Assembly (NCBI GenBank): GCA_019914945.1
Contig: CM034103.1
Coordinates: 310,001-374,000, forward strand
Direction of reading: 5' to 3'
Source of the DNA: Typha latifolia
Taxonomy: Eukaryota; Streptophyta; Magnoliopsida; Poales; Typhaceae
DNA: 64,000 bases
Of the stretch, positions 13,401 through 26,635 are shown one piece after another; within the stretch, counting starts at the first letter, position 1, and each line of letters begins with the position of its first letter. Both the position numbers and the translations under genes were made by a program. The notes below the pieces were generated by a model. That model saw nothing but the letters and a program-made list of their open reading frames with translations, had not been told where the DNA came from and searched no databases.

Positions 13401-16400
13401 CCATATTCTTTAAAGTCCCCTCGGTCTAAAAGCAGTTGAGCCAAGCTTGGAATGCATACATTGTACATCAAATGGGGCTGACCTTGAATATTTGGCCCCA
13501 AGAATGTTAGGCTATTATCCTGTGCTATTATCCTGTTTAGGAAAAGTACCTCATGAATGATAAATACATGGAAACGATCATAAGCATTTAAACTCATTTG
13601 GTATCTTGTACAGAACCATCTCCATTACTCTCCTCTATGATGCCATCACTCTACAGAATCTACACCAGTAGATCCAGTCAACCTTCAAAAGTCAATAATT
13701 AACCTAACTCACCACATATATTCAAAATGAAGTGCAACCCCACCACAACTGTTTCAGATGCAAAATCTGAAAAAAGGAACAGTAGAAGGTAGTTGCATGT
13801 AAGACAGAAGTAAGGTAAAATGGAAATCACGACCTTATTCATCAAATCAACCTCCCATTATTACCATTTTTCGACTCTAAGGTTTACAAGTTTATTTGAC
13901 TTGAACTCCACCACTTCCTTAGAAAGGAAAATTCAGGTTCCCACAAAGACCTACATAAATAAAATCTACAACTTCCCAATAAACATAAAACATAATGACT
14001 CTGGATTTTGTATCCTATTATGTACTTAACTATGGCATTAATCTTCGCTTGGCTCTAAGCCTAAGTTGTTTAGAGGTAAAGAAGAGTCAATATGTCAAAA
14101 GTTGACATCTTTCACCCTTTGTCTACACTATTCATATATCTGGAAGATTTTCCACTCTCTGGCTAGAATTTTGACACCAATTTCTAAGGAGTTGATCTCA
14201 AATGGACACAGCCAGTTGATAATCTCCATGCTTCCATTGTACTAATTTCAATCTTTCACTAAAATTTAATAAAGGTAAGCGACACTGGATTAAATCGTAT
14301 TGATTCAATTAGATCACATTCTAACGAGTCATTATTCTTCATATCTTTTCTAAAAGTTAAACCCAAAATAAGAATTAAAAACAAACAAACAAGAAGGCAG
14401 TGCCTACCCAAGCTCAGTAATGACATCTTTACATGTTCGGGAGTCCGTATTTAGAGAATAATGAAATGTGGTCTGCCTTTCAATGGGAGTTGGATCTGAA
14501 CTGCCAACAGTAGCAGTTGGAATGGGTACATCTGGATCACTGTCATAACCTACTATTCCACCAGTTTCATGAGAAGAAAACCATGAGAATAGTTTCTGCC
14601 AAACTTCAGAAGGAGAAAGAAGGAAATGCGCTGCCTTGTGAACGACGTCAAAAACCGATTCAATGAATATTTCAATTGCTAGCTGAAGATCCTGAAAGAC
14701 ATTTTGTAAGGTATTAGAAACGTAATTAATCCCACTAAATTTAGCTGAGTCTCAAAGGAACTGATGTAACAAGTAAAATATTGGACCATTACTGCATCGA
14801 TTAAAAACTTGCACTAGTTGCACAAGCTAGCTCACATTTAATTCAAATACATTCAGTATTACCTCAAAAACTCCGCGTCTCCTGTCAGTGGTGCACTGAA
14901 CATGGTCCTTTACATGAACTGATTTCACAGTAAGATGAGGACCTGAAAGCTGGCGATTTTCTGGATTATATATAGAAACAGTTTGTTCTCTCTGAAACCT
15001 AGCTGACTGGAATAAAGTAAGTGGCAACCAAAGAAGAATTGTTGCAGTCCACAGAAACCAGGAAAGTAGACGTCTGATAGAACGTGTCACACGTCTATCA
15101 TATCTAGTAAAACTGCTTGTATGAGATAAGCGTGAAGACTGAGACATAGGAGAGGCAGGATATGTGTACTCTTCATTATCCTCTTCAGATGTAGAATCAG
15201 TGCTTGATGATGCGTCAGAATCCACGGATAGCTCGTGAATAAATTTGTTAAATGAAGAAACACCACTATCATCATAAAGAATAAGCAAATGGTTAGAAGA
15301 TGCAAAATCTTAGTTGAGAAAATTAACAATTCTATCCATAAAAGTAGGTCATCCTATAGAAAGTAACAAAAATGAAGTTCATTCATTCATTTATCACTGT
15401 TAGACAAATTGTTGTTGAATATAGTAATAGAAACGTACCATACTAGAACAATCATGACATAAAGTAACAAAATAAGTGTAATCACATATCCAAAATTCCA
15501 CAGAACTCAACATACTGGCATCATTGTACACCTTCCAAGGCAAGCTATGCCTTCATAATTGCATTGTAGTGTAAATTGTATGAGCATATCTACATACAAA
15601 GACTTCTTCATTTTAAAACTTCTCATATAGAAAAACAATTGTGTTCAAGTTCAGCAAATTGAAATTATCATGTAATGATACTGGATCAAGCTTGTCAATC
15701 TTAAACTGTATTATTCTGAAGTCTATCACCAACTCCTCCCAAGGTTATCCATTCCATAGAGCAAATAATTATATCCTACTTTACTATGAATTCAGTAATC
15801 CTAAGTTGACACATACTGAAAGAATATGACGGATACATGACTATACTGAAGAAGATGCATAACTATTCCGCTCTTTGAAATATTCAAGAATAAAAAATGA
15901 CCTTTCACATTCTCCACTGCCCATTGTTTAGAGTGTGTGACTTGCAACCATAAGGCTTGCCCCTAGTATCCAAGAGGTCATAGGTTCAACTTATGTAAAC
16001 AGTATATTTAGAAATGAGGGTAAGGTTGTCTATATTTTCCATTTCTATACCCCATATAGGCAGGAGCCTCTCGTGCAGTGGAATGCCCTTTTTGTCCCTT
16101 GTTGAAACCTTTCAATTTCTTAATTTTCTTTTGCAGTATGACAAACAACAACATAAACTTACATTCTAAATTTCTAATTAACCGTCTCTATGCATCCTTT
16201 GTCAGTAAGAAGTCACAACATCTTCTCGCACCATTCATGCCGAAGTTCTTTTTAATTCTCCACACTACTTACAACTAACAACCAAAAAGAGAATTCAGAC
16301 TTACTTTTCCATCCAACGAGGAAGCCGAGGTCCCCGGAGTGTGGGTCTAAGTTCCCAGCCATGGATGCCTTCTAAAATGTTAGCCTTTCCTGGCAATAGA

Positions 16401-17104
16401 GTCAACAAGACTGCTGAAACCCCATTTATCAGCCTCGCAATATTGTTCAAAGATTCATAAGTGAATGTCTTCACAGATCTGCATGACAAAGCGAAATACA
16501 TAAAATCATCCAACAACGAGACTCAGTTTACAAGACTCTCCTGTGAAGGAGAAATGATTTAAAAAAATTTAAACAGAGACTACTCTTTGCAAAGTTTCCA
16601 GTTTGAATACCAGGAAAAAAAACAAACTAATCACTAACTTGTTGTTTACTACAGTTAGACTTAAAATCAATTAAGTACCACAAATAGGCCAACCAACGGA
16701 ATAGAATTCAACAAAGTTCTATCCCAAACAAGTTAAAATTAAGAACAATAACTAATTTCCTCCAAGTACAACCTACCCACAAATACACGACAACAGATGT
16801 CAAATGCCATGAGAAAGAGGTAACCTTAACAAGAATCTAGATATCATGTTTAATCATCCGGTCACAACTGCTGCATACCACGGAACCGATTCCCGCCATT
16901 GCTACTCATATCTACTATCAAGATCATCCAGATATAATCATTTTGCATGACGAAAATTTGATTCCCAGATCCGATTCCATTATAAATCAAGAAAAAGGAA
17001 CGGCTCCAGAGGAAGAAAAGAAGAACATACGGAACAAAGAGGGGAAGGCAACGAACTCACTCTTTCGCGAGGGCGAGAACGCTGTCGACGAACCGCTGCA
17101 GCAT
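10497..17104 (-). CDS. Lipase-like alpha/beta hydrolase, membrane-associated
   Basis: A 717-residue protein of the plant family typified by Arabidopsis At1g73920/At1g18460 (annotated gastric-lipase-like; substrate unproven). Nine coding exons: 17061-17104, 16305-16478, 14863-15265, 14408-14691, 13116-13184, 12956-13012, 12684-12736, 12476-12551, 10497-11490. N-terminus MLQRFVDSVLALAKE is followed by a conserved leader (LLTLLPGKANILEGIHGWEL) and an acidic Ser-rich stretch. A hydrophobic segment (WFLWTATILLWLPLTLF, about 142-158) probably anchors it in a membrane. The alpha/beta-hydrolase core begins after TCKDVITELGYPYEV. The nucleophile elbow is S-H-S-L-G (Ser about 441), with candidate acid Asp in AGHKDRVI and His in YAHLDF. 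Bases upstream of the last exon also read open but are intron. The 5' leader is CT-rich on the coding strand. Confidence 0.92.
12321..12410. repeat. 90-bp hairpin with 16-bp perfect stem in hydrolase intron
   Basis: GTTCTTCTATCAAATT at 12321-12336 is the exact reverse complement of 12395-12410. Inner bases pair imperfectly (TTATCATTTTGCTA against TAGCACAATTGTTA). It may be a tiny fold-back transposon or a structured RNA; the sequence does not decide which. Confidence 0.7.
15916..16105 (+). mobile_element. Au-like SINE in hydrolase intron 2
   Basis: In order: a tRNA-like head with B-box-like AGGTCATAGGTTCAAC (about 15986-16001), then GAGGGTAAGGTTGTCTA, ACCCCATATAGGCAGGAGCC, and the family's typical end CTCGTGCAGTGGAATGCCC followed by TTTTTGT. 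This is the characteristic body of the plant Au SINE. It is diverged and has no clear duplication. It sits in sense orientation to the window and antisense to the host gene. Confidence 0.6.
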
Positions 17105-18165
17105 AATCTCCGATTCAAAGCAAAATTCCAAGCGGTCGAGAGAGAGAAGAGAAGAGGAGAGATGAGCGAGAGAGAGAGAGAAAAGAGAGGAAGAGGTTGG
17201 ACTTTACTGGAGGAGGAGGAAAAGGGAAAATTTTCGTACACGAAGATCCTTCTATAATATAACATGCGGAGTAGTTAATCTGCCGTTCAATTTCGACAAT
17301 AAAAAATAATGGACGGTGGATGTTATCATACGCATAGGATGTTTGGTGCGCACGCCACGATGCCTTCCCCTCACGCACCGAACAACGTACGGCGTAGGTC
17401 GGTTAAGGCCCGGCGCAGGTGCGCCACGTAGAAATAGATGAAAAATGATATTACCACACTACATTTTCTCTTCTCACGGGGCTCTATTTTTCTTACTATA
17501 CTAAAGATTCAGTATCCAAAGATTAGAGAGAGTACATGATAGAAAGGAAGGATGTAAATTTATCAAGACTAAACCCGGGAGGACTAAATTAGATCAAGCT
17601 AATGGGCTTGGTCAAGCGATTTGGACGAGGAATTAACTGGTCTCTAATTCGTGCCACGTGGAAGAATAAAAGTGAAAAGTGTTAACCATTGCGTGTACGC
17701 TTTATGATTGCTTGGAAGTTTGGAAGTTGGAATCTTAGAAGCCTCGTTTGTTAATAAAGAATATCAGGATCTAATTAATATTTAATAAAATAAGATATAT
17801 AAACATATAGAAAATTATAATAATAATTTGTGGTATATTCTAAATGGTAAGATTGAATGGAAATGTAATAGGTAATGCTAATTTGGCAGTAAAATTAAAA
17901 GAAAGAAAGAAAAAAAAACGAGAGGTAATTCCCAAATATTTGGTGGTCATTGGAGTGAGCACCTCATCACCATCCAATCTCTCCACACAAACTTAAACAA
18001 CTCTTATCCATCTCAAACTCCGACTATTCTATTCTTTCTACTCGATCACACTTCCATCTCTAATCCTCTTCCACAAGAAGATACCTACTACGAACTCGAC
18101 GCCACTTTCTCTCTCGATTAAATAAAAGAGCGAGAGAGGAGGAGGAGGAGGAGGAGAACCCAGCG
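17105..18165. promoter_or_regulatory. Shared upstream region of hydrolase (-) and DUF2854 gene (+)
   Basis: The two start codons face away from each other across 1,061 bases, so both promoters must lie here. A GCCACGTGG palindrome with a CACGTG core is at 17655-17660, and a CCACGTA relative near 17425. A GA/CT-rich tract around 17140-17200 fits the hydrolase leader, and GAG repeats at 18136-18156 fit the plastid gene leader. An AT-rich stretch at 17760-17900 starts with CCTCGTTTGTTAAT and may be a transposon remnant. Confidence 0.5.
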
Positions 18166-21100
18166 ATGTCGTCCGCGACGACCACCACCACCACCGCGTC
18201 GTGCTCAACGCAACGCCTCGCGCTCCTCCCCGGCCGACGACTCATCTCTCCGACCGCGCGAAGACGCCCAACCCTTTCCTTCACTCCCCAACCCCATCGC
18301 GCGAGGCTCGTGTTCGTCGCCGGTGCTGCCGATTCCTCGCAGGCTTCCGCCGCCGCCGGGAAGACCATCGTTGCCGACGACGAGTTCACGCTCGCCAAGG
18401 TATTAGTCTTGGAAAGATTTCTTGACGGGGCTTATTTGATCTCATTAGAAGCTTATTAGCTGCATCAATTGTAGAAATGTGCGACCTTGCATGAGAAATT
18501 AAATAGATATGAATATTTATTCTACTTCTTTTACAGGTTTCATTTGGTGTCATTGGTTTAGCTGTTGGTGGCTCACTTCTCTCGTAAGTAGATTTGGTTA
18601 CTAACATTTAGATGATCCAGGAAGAATGTTTAACTTTCACATTTTGTGTCAATTTATTGTTAGATATGGATTTGGGGCATATTTCACTATTCTTCCTGGC
18701 TCTGAGTGGTCTGCTATAATGCTAACATATGGATTTCCTCTTGCAATCATTGGCATGGCCTTGAAGGTGAACACTCCTTTTATGAGCTTGATTATCTAAA
18801 AAATAAAAGATGCATCACATGTCAATGTTATTTACATAATCTGCATGAAAGAAAGAATCTTCTGCAACACAATCCACTTAGCAGAACTTCTGTTGCTTTA
18901 TGGAGAACTTCTAATGAATGAAACTTGAATTTTAATTAGGTAGTGTTTGTATTATGGACTTCCTTAGAACAGTCCGATTTAAAACAGAGTGAGTAGGACT
19001 GTTCTTCGTGATACTCTTTGATTGCTTATTGTTGCTGACCTGTCATCAATTTCCTTTCTTGCATGCTATCTGCAAGCAGTACGCAGAACTGAAACCAGTT
19101 CCTTGCATAACCTACTCAGATGCACAAACCTTGAGAGAAACATGTGCTACTCCTATCCTCAAGCAGGTAACATTTTACACTGGAAGGCCAATTAGTTTTT
19201 ATTGGCTTCAACTCTAGATTAAATATGATATTATTTTAGGTGAGGGACGATGTTATACGGTATCGTTATGGTGATGAGCAACATTTAGATGAGGCCCTAA
19301 AGCGAATCTTCCAATATGGTCAGGTAGCCTTTTCCTTTACAGCTCTTTTCTTTTACACTATTGCTTTCTCTTGTCTGAACCTACTTGTTTTCTGATGTAA
19401 TAATCATACTATAACAGATAAATGTTGTATGGCATAATCATATATAACTAGTTGATTTCATACACAGTTTTTCAGATATCATGTTCCTTTATATTACTGA
19501 AATATGACAATCATGGAACCTAGTATTTTTCCTCCAAAGTTTCTGATAGAATTGCAAGAATCACGGGTGGAATTTGTTTGGCACTAGCTTCTCTTTAGAA
19601 GGTTTAGACTTATGAATGATTCTCTCAGTTCCACCATATGATCACACAAATATCAGTCCTTTACTGGATCAAAGAACTTCAGGTTCCTCGAAGTATGGTT
19701 AGGGAGCCACTCGTATGTGTTTGGTAAGAGGTCTATTATCTTATCCTTTTAAACTTGTTTATCAATCAAAGCCTGTCATTCGAGTTGTCAATGGTAAGGA
19801 AGATAATCTTTGATATTGGGCAAACATAGTGTTAGGAAAACCATAAGGAAGCCCATAAATAAATTTTATACTTGAATGTAAACCTAGTTATGCTTTTCAT
19901 TTTCTTGCCTCAGTTTTCATTCAGTACAAAGATTTTAAAGTTGGTATCACAAATGGCTGCCCAAAGATATACATGCCTCCTGAATCTAGTATCATCATGC
20001 ATTGGGATTACTTTAGTTTTGTTGATATGGTCGCTATACTAATTCATACAAGATATACTAATATTTAACAAAGATTATCCTGTTTCTGCAAAATTCACTG
20101 CATTGTTAAGAGTTGGAAATATCAGAGAAAACATAATTCTCAAATGTACTAGATGTTCTGCTAAATATATGAAAATTTCTGAAAATTTTCTGTCTAACTT
20201 ACAGGGCGGTGGAATTGCAAGGCGTAGTGCACCTATCTTACAGATGATCCGTGAAGAAGTATGTTCTGCCTCTTAGTCATTAAATTATGTATTCATCAAG
20301 ATCTAGTGCAGGGGATAATGCTATGCATAGTTTTTTTATTTAATATATGTAAGCTAATGAAACTGGTCTCTACATGATTATTAAAGAGGTCTATGTTTCA
20401 TCCTAATTGTTATCCAGACATATTTCTGTTGCCTCTTTCTCCATAAAAAGTTTGGGCTATTTTATAGAAATTATATTTGTTGTGTACTTCGAACTGCCAT
20501 GCAACTTCCGTGAGGAAGAAATTAGCAATAATTGAGTGGATGAGGACACTTTACATTTGTACTTATTTCATTCTCGACAGAAGAAGTGGCTGTTCTGCTT
20601 TATGTCACATTCTTAAGGATGTTTTATCTTGGTTTATTTTTAGTATTATCTTTTCTTGTGTGTGAAATTTCATGATTTCTTGTATTCTGTCAATGATCGG
20701 TAGATCCACTATTCGATAGATGAATATATCTCGTAAAAGCATAGACTGATTTGGACTTTTTGTTGCCAAACTCCGATCTGGTACTGTTTCTCAAAGCATT
20801 CCCACCATGTGAAATACTTATCTAATGCCTGTTCTTTCAGGTCACTGAAGATGGAAAATACTGTCTAGTCCTTGTGTTCGAAGCTAAAGCTTTAAAGATA
20901 TCAGATTTTGAACAAAGACAGGTGGATTTCTTCTTCTTTTTTCTTCCGAGATGAAATCAATTAGTCCTTAGACTGACAGAGATATGGAATCATGCAACTT
21001 GTCCTGCAAGCTGGTGAACTGAAACATTACTGACGTACATCTGACGATGTAGTGTTCAATGAGTTCTTTTAGTAAAAAAAATAGGTTTCTGCTAAACTTA

Positions 21101-21670
21101 TTCCCTGAATAGGTGAGTTTGTGATATTATTACCACTCTAGGTATCTAATGAAAAGGCGTTAAAGTACTCTACTTTTTCATCTTCTCCTTAAGCTAGGGC
21201 AGGACAGAGAAGAGATCACTGTAGAAATGTTGTTAAGTTTAGTAGCTTATTCAACAATGAAATGGAGGAAGTTTTTATCATTTTCTGGGGGCATATAGTC
21301 CGATGTCTGTTTTGGGGCCTCACCTATATGTCTATCAAATTTTAATGGGAAACGTAGTAAATAAAACTAGTGTCTAACTGTATGCTGTGAGCTGTTTGGT
21401 AGAGAGACATACATTTATACTTACAAATACTTTCTGGTTATGAACTTCCAGGCCAAGTTTTCGTCCTTCTTTGGGCCAGGAATCACTGCAGAAATTGGTG
21501 AGTTAGTAATAGATTTCTTTTGATGAACAATTAAATGCTTTTATCACAGTTTAAGCAAGATTTTAAAAAATGAAGAATGAAATATTCTGTCCCTTTGTTG
21601 TTTGGATGCAGGAAAAGGTGAGAATGATCAATATGAAGTTCGTCTTATTTCGCAGACGATAACTTCATGA
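18166..21670 (+). CDS. Plastid-targeted DUF2854 (Slr0575-like) thylakoid membrane protein
   Basis: A 264-residue protein. Exons: 18166-18399, 18537-18583, 18664-18766, 19080-19166, 19240-19323, 20205-20258, 20841-20921, 21452-21497, 21612-21670. The first about 50 residues are Ser/Thr/Arg-rich and nearly acid-free, a typical chloroplast transit peptide. Two hydrophobic segments follow (VSFGVIGLAVGGSLLSYGFG and AIMLTYGFPLAIIGMAL). The family hallmarks then appear: KYAELKPVPC, RYRYGDEQHLDEAL, FSSFFGPGITAEI. These match DUF2854, a cyanobacterial/plastid family that includes Synechocystis Slr0575, annotated as thylakoid membrane protein. Its biochemical role is, to my knowledge, not settled. The first exon is GC-rich, the rest AT-richer. 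The start lies in a good context after a GAG-rich leader. Confidence 0.88.
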
Positions 21671-22379
21671 CCAGTTGGATATAGAGTTATTGTTAATGGC
21701 TTATGCAACATTTCCTTTCTCTTTCTTTCTGCCCTTATTTTGTAGACGTATCTATTTTCCTGCCCATTCATGGGGCCCTTCTGTAAATTTGTACAAGCTA
21801 TATAGATGAAGTTCAGTAAGAATTAACTGAATGGAACCTTTCTTTTTCTTTTCATCCATTTTACATTCCTTCCTTTCAATGATTATGATTCGCAGTGCAT
21901 TATTTTGAGTAATTTGCTTGACGAAGATCACTAGAAAATGGTCTAGTGATTGAATTTGACCTCAAGTTACCTGTGGTGTTTCTGATGGAAAAGAAAAGGT
22001 CAGCTGTGATGCATGCAAAAGTAACATAAAATAATCATATGGCTATTATCAGATTTGTCATTCTGCACATCTATCACAGCTGGAGATGGAACTATAGTGC
22101 ATCTCTACTAGGAGCCAGGAAGTGATAAGACAAATTTGAGGACATATCCGATTGAAAATTTTATCCTATTCAAGAATCCCTTTATAAGGAAAGGGTGATT
22201 AAAAAGGCATTATTATTTATTTATTTTGATCTTTGAGCTCAACAGCTAAATATAGATCGAACAAAAGATCAACTCTTATTTAATACAAAAACACTTACAA
22301 TTCATTAAGTTTTTAGCCAACACATACATAAAATCATTTAATTTAAGTTTCAAATTATTATACCGCCGAACTATTTCTC

Positions 22380-22480
22380 TTAGCTAATTAATATTAAGTC
22401 ACTGTTCCAAGCTGTAGTGCTATTGAGCTACTCCTCCAAACTAATAAATCGCTAAGCCATTATACTAAGCGAATCTAAAT
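22380..22480 (-). mobile_element. tRNA-like repeat relic
   Basis: Read on the reverse strand it shows A-box-like words GCTTAGTATAATGGCTTAG and GAGTAGCTCAATAG. These suggest a decayed tRNA-derived SINE. Ends are not visible. Confidence 0.3.
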
Positions 22481-23039
22481 AGTCACGCCACATTAGACAT
22501 CAACAACCAAATAATTTGCCCTTCAATAAGCCTCCCCATTTTCAAAAGTTGAATGATTAGAAGGTATTATTAAATAACAGAACTAACAGAGTGATCATTA
22601 ACAACATAACACTCGGATCGAAGTCTTGACCCATATATCGATCCTAATCCTCCATTGTGATAAACATGGACATTAAAAAAACTCCATTACGGCTAGTGGA
22701 GCCGCCGCAGTTATTTGAAACTTGCTACTCTGCATCATGATACTTGTGGCATATAGTTAGCTATATCTGACCTGGGAAAGAAGAGACAAACAAAATAATC
22801 TCAGCTTGTCATTGGTTCTTGAAGACAATGTGCTCATGGTCATGAAGAGCCAAACTATTAGTTGGCTATTCACACTTCATACTAGTGGAAAGAAGAAGAC
22901 AGAAGAGAACAACCCAATTAGGCAAGAGCCATTCATGTCTGACCAATAGTTTGGCCAGGTTTGGTGAAGAGTCTCATGTTGGATCTTTGAATTCAAGCAT
23001 ACATACAAAGAGAGTTTTAAATAATAATAATAATAATCG

Positions 23040-23160
23040 ACCAGATAGATCTGCCCGAGTTTGAATTCAAGACATCTTACTATGCTACCACGCTAATAGA
23101 GCTACTTTAATTTAAACTCAGGACCTCTTGCTATAATCTCATATTATTTCACTGAGGATG
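23040..23160 (-). mobile_element. tRNA-derived SINE-like relic
   Basis: On the reverse strand an A-box-like TAGCTCTATTAGCGTGG is followed about 30 bases later by a B-box-like TTGAATTCAAACTC, the spacing expected of a tRNA-type promoter. Another CAGGACCTCTTGCTATAA word lies just beside it. A short ATA repeat at 23018-23036 adjoins it. Confidence 0.35.
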
Positions 23161-23650
23161 ATTATTTTTTATATTTCTACTCGTGTCACGTTATATGTCA
23201 ATAAAATATTTTTTAAAATATTTAAATTATTTCTCTAATCATATCTCAAAATTTTGGTCTACTATTTGATACCGGATTCCATGAAATAGGGCCAAGTAGA
23301 TAGAGACCGAACGTGGAGTAATCGTAGCACTTGGTTTTTCTACAATCGACAGCTATATTAATTAATATTCTACATGCAAATTGCTATTTGGTTGACTTGA
23401 CCTCGTTTCATGGGCTAAGAAAGACAAATCCGACTCCTTTCCACCAACCACAACCACAACCACAGGGGAGAAGAAGTCATTATCTCATTAGTTTTTAATA
23501 TAATCCAACATTGCCATTCCTTGGAAGAAGACAAGGGAGAGAAGAACTATTTGGAAGAATGGTGAGGAAGTTATCTACAACACAAATAATATCTAGATCA
23601 TGATGTTATTCTTATGAGTAACAACTTCTCCTAGCCAATAGGGTAACAAG

Positions 23651-23700
23651 TCTCTCGCTCTCTCTCTCTCTACCTCTCTCTCTCTCTATATATATATAAA
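23651..23700. repeat. CT microsatellite followed by TA repeat
   Basis: Two CT runs separated by a short TAC break, continuing into TATATATATA. Confidence 0.9.
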
Positions 23701-24599
23701 TAATAGATCTACATGCATATTTTAGAATAAAATTCATTACTACATTAACGCAGAGATATTTATATGGCCCATGTCATTTGACCCCTTCTAAGTTGGTTTT
23801 ATACACCAAGTCATCTGTAGAAAAATAAAAGCGCATAATTTGCTTCTTATACTGTTAAAACATAGGAGACAGATTGTATATTTCTATCGATCTTTCAATC
23901 ATAGTTATAAATTAGCTAAGAAGGAAAAATTCTTTAGCAAGATTAATAGACAATAACAAAACGCGATGCGTTGCGATAGTAGGAAGTTCCTACATCCAAT
24001 TTTTGCTGGAGGCAAAGCAGCAGTGGGGGTTATAACATCATTAAACCACCTGAGAGCCTTAGAAATTTCTCAAGAGAATCCTATGTGCTGCCTCCTGTAT
24101 TCAACTCAAGAAATGAGAGCTTGAGATGAAACAATTGGATTCACTCATGAGACAAATTGAGTTGGGCCAGGAAGTATAGCTGGATCTGATGGTCTTTGTC
24201 CTAAGTGGAACAGAGGGACAAGTTCTGACGCATCCAATACAAAGGGCAGGAGATGACTGGCCCTTCTTAAATTAGAAATGGCCTAGATTCAAAAGTCTGC
24301 AACAATCCCCAAAAAAATTTATATACTGACAAATAATACCTATGATTTGTTATGTATCAATTTCATGGGAATTATGAGTAGAGCTATAAGCATGAAGCAT
24401 ATAATTTTAGGTTCAGTGCATCTGTAACTCTGGACCACCCACCATGCAACTTGATATCATAGATAGGGACATGAAATTCAATCCTAGTTGCTTTTTTTTT
24501 CCTTTTCTTTTCTCAGTTAACTTAACTGTAGTACGATAGTTTATTTACTTATTCTTCTATCCCACTATTTTGAAGGAAAATACATTAATCTAATATAGC

Positions 24600-24660
24600 T
24601 AAATCGAGTTCCATATGCATGTCTCTATCAGTTAGACCATCGAGGTTCGTTCCAGATGCA
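24600..24660 (-). mobile_element. tRNA-like repeat relic
   Basis: The reverse strand reads GGTCTAACTGATAGAGACATG then GGAACTCGATTT, recalling A and B boxes of a tRNA promoter. The fragment is short and the call is weak. Confidence 0.25.
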
Positions 24661-26190
24661 AAGCTAGTGGTTTATCACAGTATGCATCTTTTTTTTTCCA
24701 ATATATGGATCAGATCTTCAAAAGGTGTCTTATTTGTACTAACAAAAGAGACCGAATAGATCAAAAGCACAATGCTTCCGTGTAGAAAGGAAGAAAGTGT
24801 AAACTTTTGTATTTAAAAAAACAAAGGAAGAAATCTAATGAGGTTTGGATGAGGTCATTGCCAACTCATATGGGGATAAACCCCAGAAGAGATGTTGGAG
24901 TATATAATTGTGGAGTTTGAACAGAGTCCATGGCATGACAGCTAAAGCATGAGTAAGGAAGCACTAACTTAAAAACAAACAGAGATTCCAAATTAAACTA
25001 TTCCAACACATTATCCTTTTGTTAAGTATGTTCGGAGATATGAAACACATGGGCTTAGAGGTGGTAGTTTGGAGATTTAATATAATCTAAGGTTGTTCAT
25101 GAAGCCATGTAAGATAAGGATGGCTGTGGAGGATTCTTCATAGACTTTACAATGACAAGCTTGTTTTCTGGACAACAGAAGATATACTAGTTTACTATTA
25201 TCTATCAACTTGGTCACTGCACAATTGGCCTCAATATAATACTCCATTTCTCCATGTGAACTTTTGTCAAAAAGTTTCAAGATTATCTCATGAAGTGAGT
25301 TGGTTCATTTCTGACCACTTGCTTTCATTAAAATTCTATTGGATAGTTGCACACATACTATTGAAAACTTTTAAGAGAGCAATAGTTTTCTCTTACGAGC
25401 TTTGGATGTCTAATTATCCTATTAATATTTTGCATGCGCTATGTGGTCTAAGATAGAACAACTAAAAGGCATAAATATCACCTCAATTAATTCCAAACAC
25501 TAAATCCTAAGCCCTAGAGGTCAAAAGCCTATCTAAATTTTGCAGGAGGTAAAGATGATAACTTTGTTATCCTTTTAAGCCTTTTCTCTTTTCATTGCGT
25601 CACGGGCAATATACTTTTGGCTTGTGTAATAAAACATAAGTATTTCAAAAAAAAAAAGGACCAACTTATGCATATATCTAGAGAGACCTCTCTTTGTCTC
25701 ACTATTCTAGGTCATCTCTTTAAGTCTTTTTTTATATCAAGTAACTTGTAGGGGGAATTTGGGGAGGCCCCAAGGAATGGAATGGATTGCTAAAACTAAT
25801 CAAGGACCAGCTACTATTTAAATGCCAACTCTCTCATCACTGACAGTAAAAAAAAATTACACTTCTTTGCTGCTGCATTTTAAGGTGATTAATTGCAAAT
25901 AACAATTAAAATTGTAGCTTGTTATAAGTTCTGCCAAAAGCTTTACAATGGATTAGACTATCTTTCTTTCTTCTTGTTTTTACTCATAAAGACATAACAA
26001 CAAACACCTTAAAGACTGTATGTCTTCTTAATATAATTAATTAAGATCATCAGAACCCAACAACCAGATCACAAATAAAATCTTGCTAGCTAAAAAGGCA
26101 TAGAAACATCATCACCCATGCATAGAAGTATTTAATCCATATGATTAATATATAACAACAACTCGTGTTATAAAGATTATATTCAATGAA

Positions 26191-26193
<3 letters not shown>

Positions 26194-26228
<35 letters not shown>
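26194..26228. repeat. GA microsatellite upstream of RAV
   Basis: About 17 GA units, 530-570 bases before the RAV start codon. GA runs near plant promoters are known targets of BBR/BPC GAGA-binding proteins; function here is inference. Confidence 0.9.
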
Positions 26229-26229
<1 letters not shown>

Positions 26230-26574
26230 CATACCATACCATGCCATGATCAGCACTATCAGCAGCAGCAAATCTCAGGGGGGATGCACTTCCATACCTT
26301 GCATGGTCCACACTCCTGATCAACTTGCTCTTCTTGGGTCCCACTCCCCCAGACCCAACGAAATCAACTCCAAACCCCCATATCCCCATCCACAGATAGA
26401 GATAGATAAAATAGAGGAAGAAAGCTTTAGTTTTTCCCCTTTTTTTTTCTTCTCTTTTGATAAAATCACAGACTGGCTTTTTATATCAACCCCTCCCCAA
26501 TAAACGGATAAAAGAAGATACCTACGTGTAACGCCGCTACGATAAAAAAATAAAAGAAAAAGTAATTAATTAAA

Positions 26575-26635
26575 TAGTTATATTTATGCGAAGGAATCGA
26601 ACTTATAACTAACGAGCAAAGCTAAAAGTGGCACA
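26575..26635 (-). mobile_element. tRNA-like repeat relic next to the RAV promoter
   Basis: The reverse strand contains AGTTCGATTCC, an almost ideal B box, inside TTATAAGTTCGATTCCTTCGC. Upstream GCTCGTTAG is A-box-like but weak. Probably the remnant of a tRNA-derived SINE about 125 bases before the RAV start codon. Confidence 0.3.

Noticed and set aside
22840..22960. Inverted words GCCAAACTATT / AATAGTTTGGC as a possible microRNA precursor
   Set aside because: Only about 11 bases pair, flanks do not, and no known microRNA matches; too weak.
26186..26503. 105-codon plus-strand frame starting in the GA repeat
   Set aside because: Starts with an Arg/Glu run from the microsatellite and has no further similarity.
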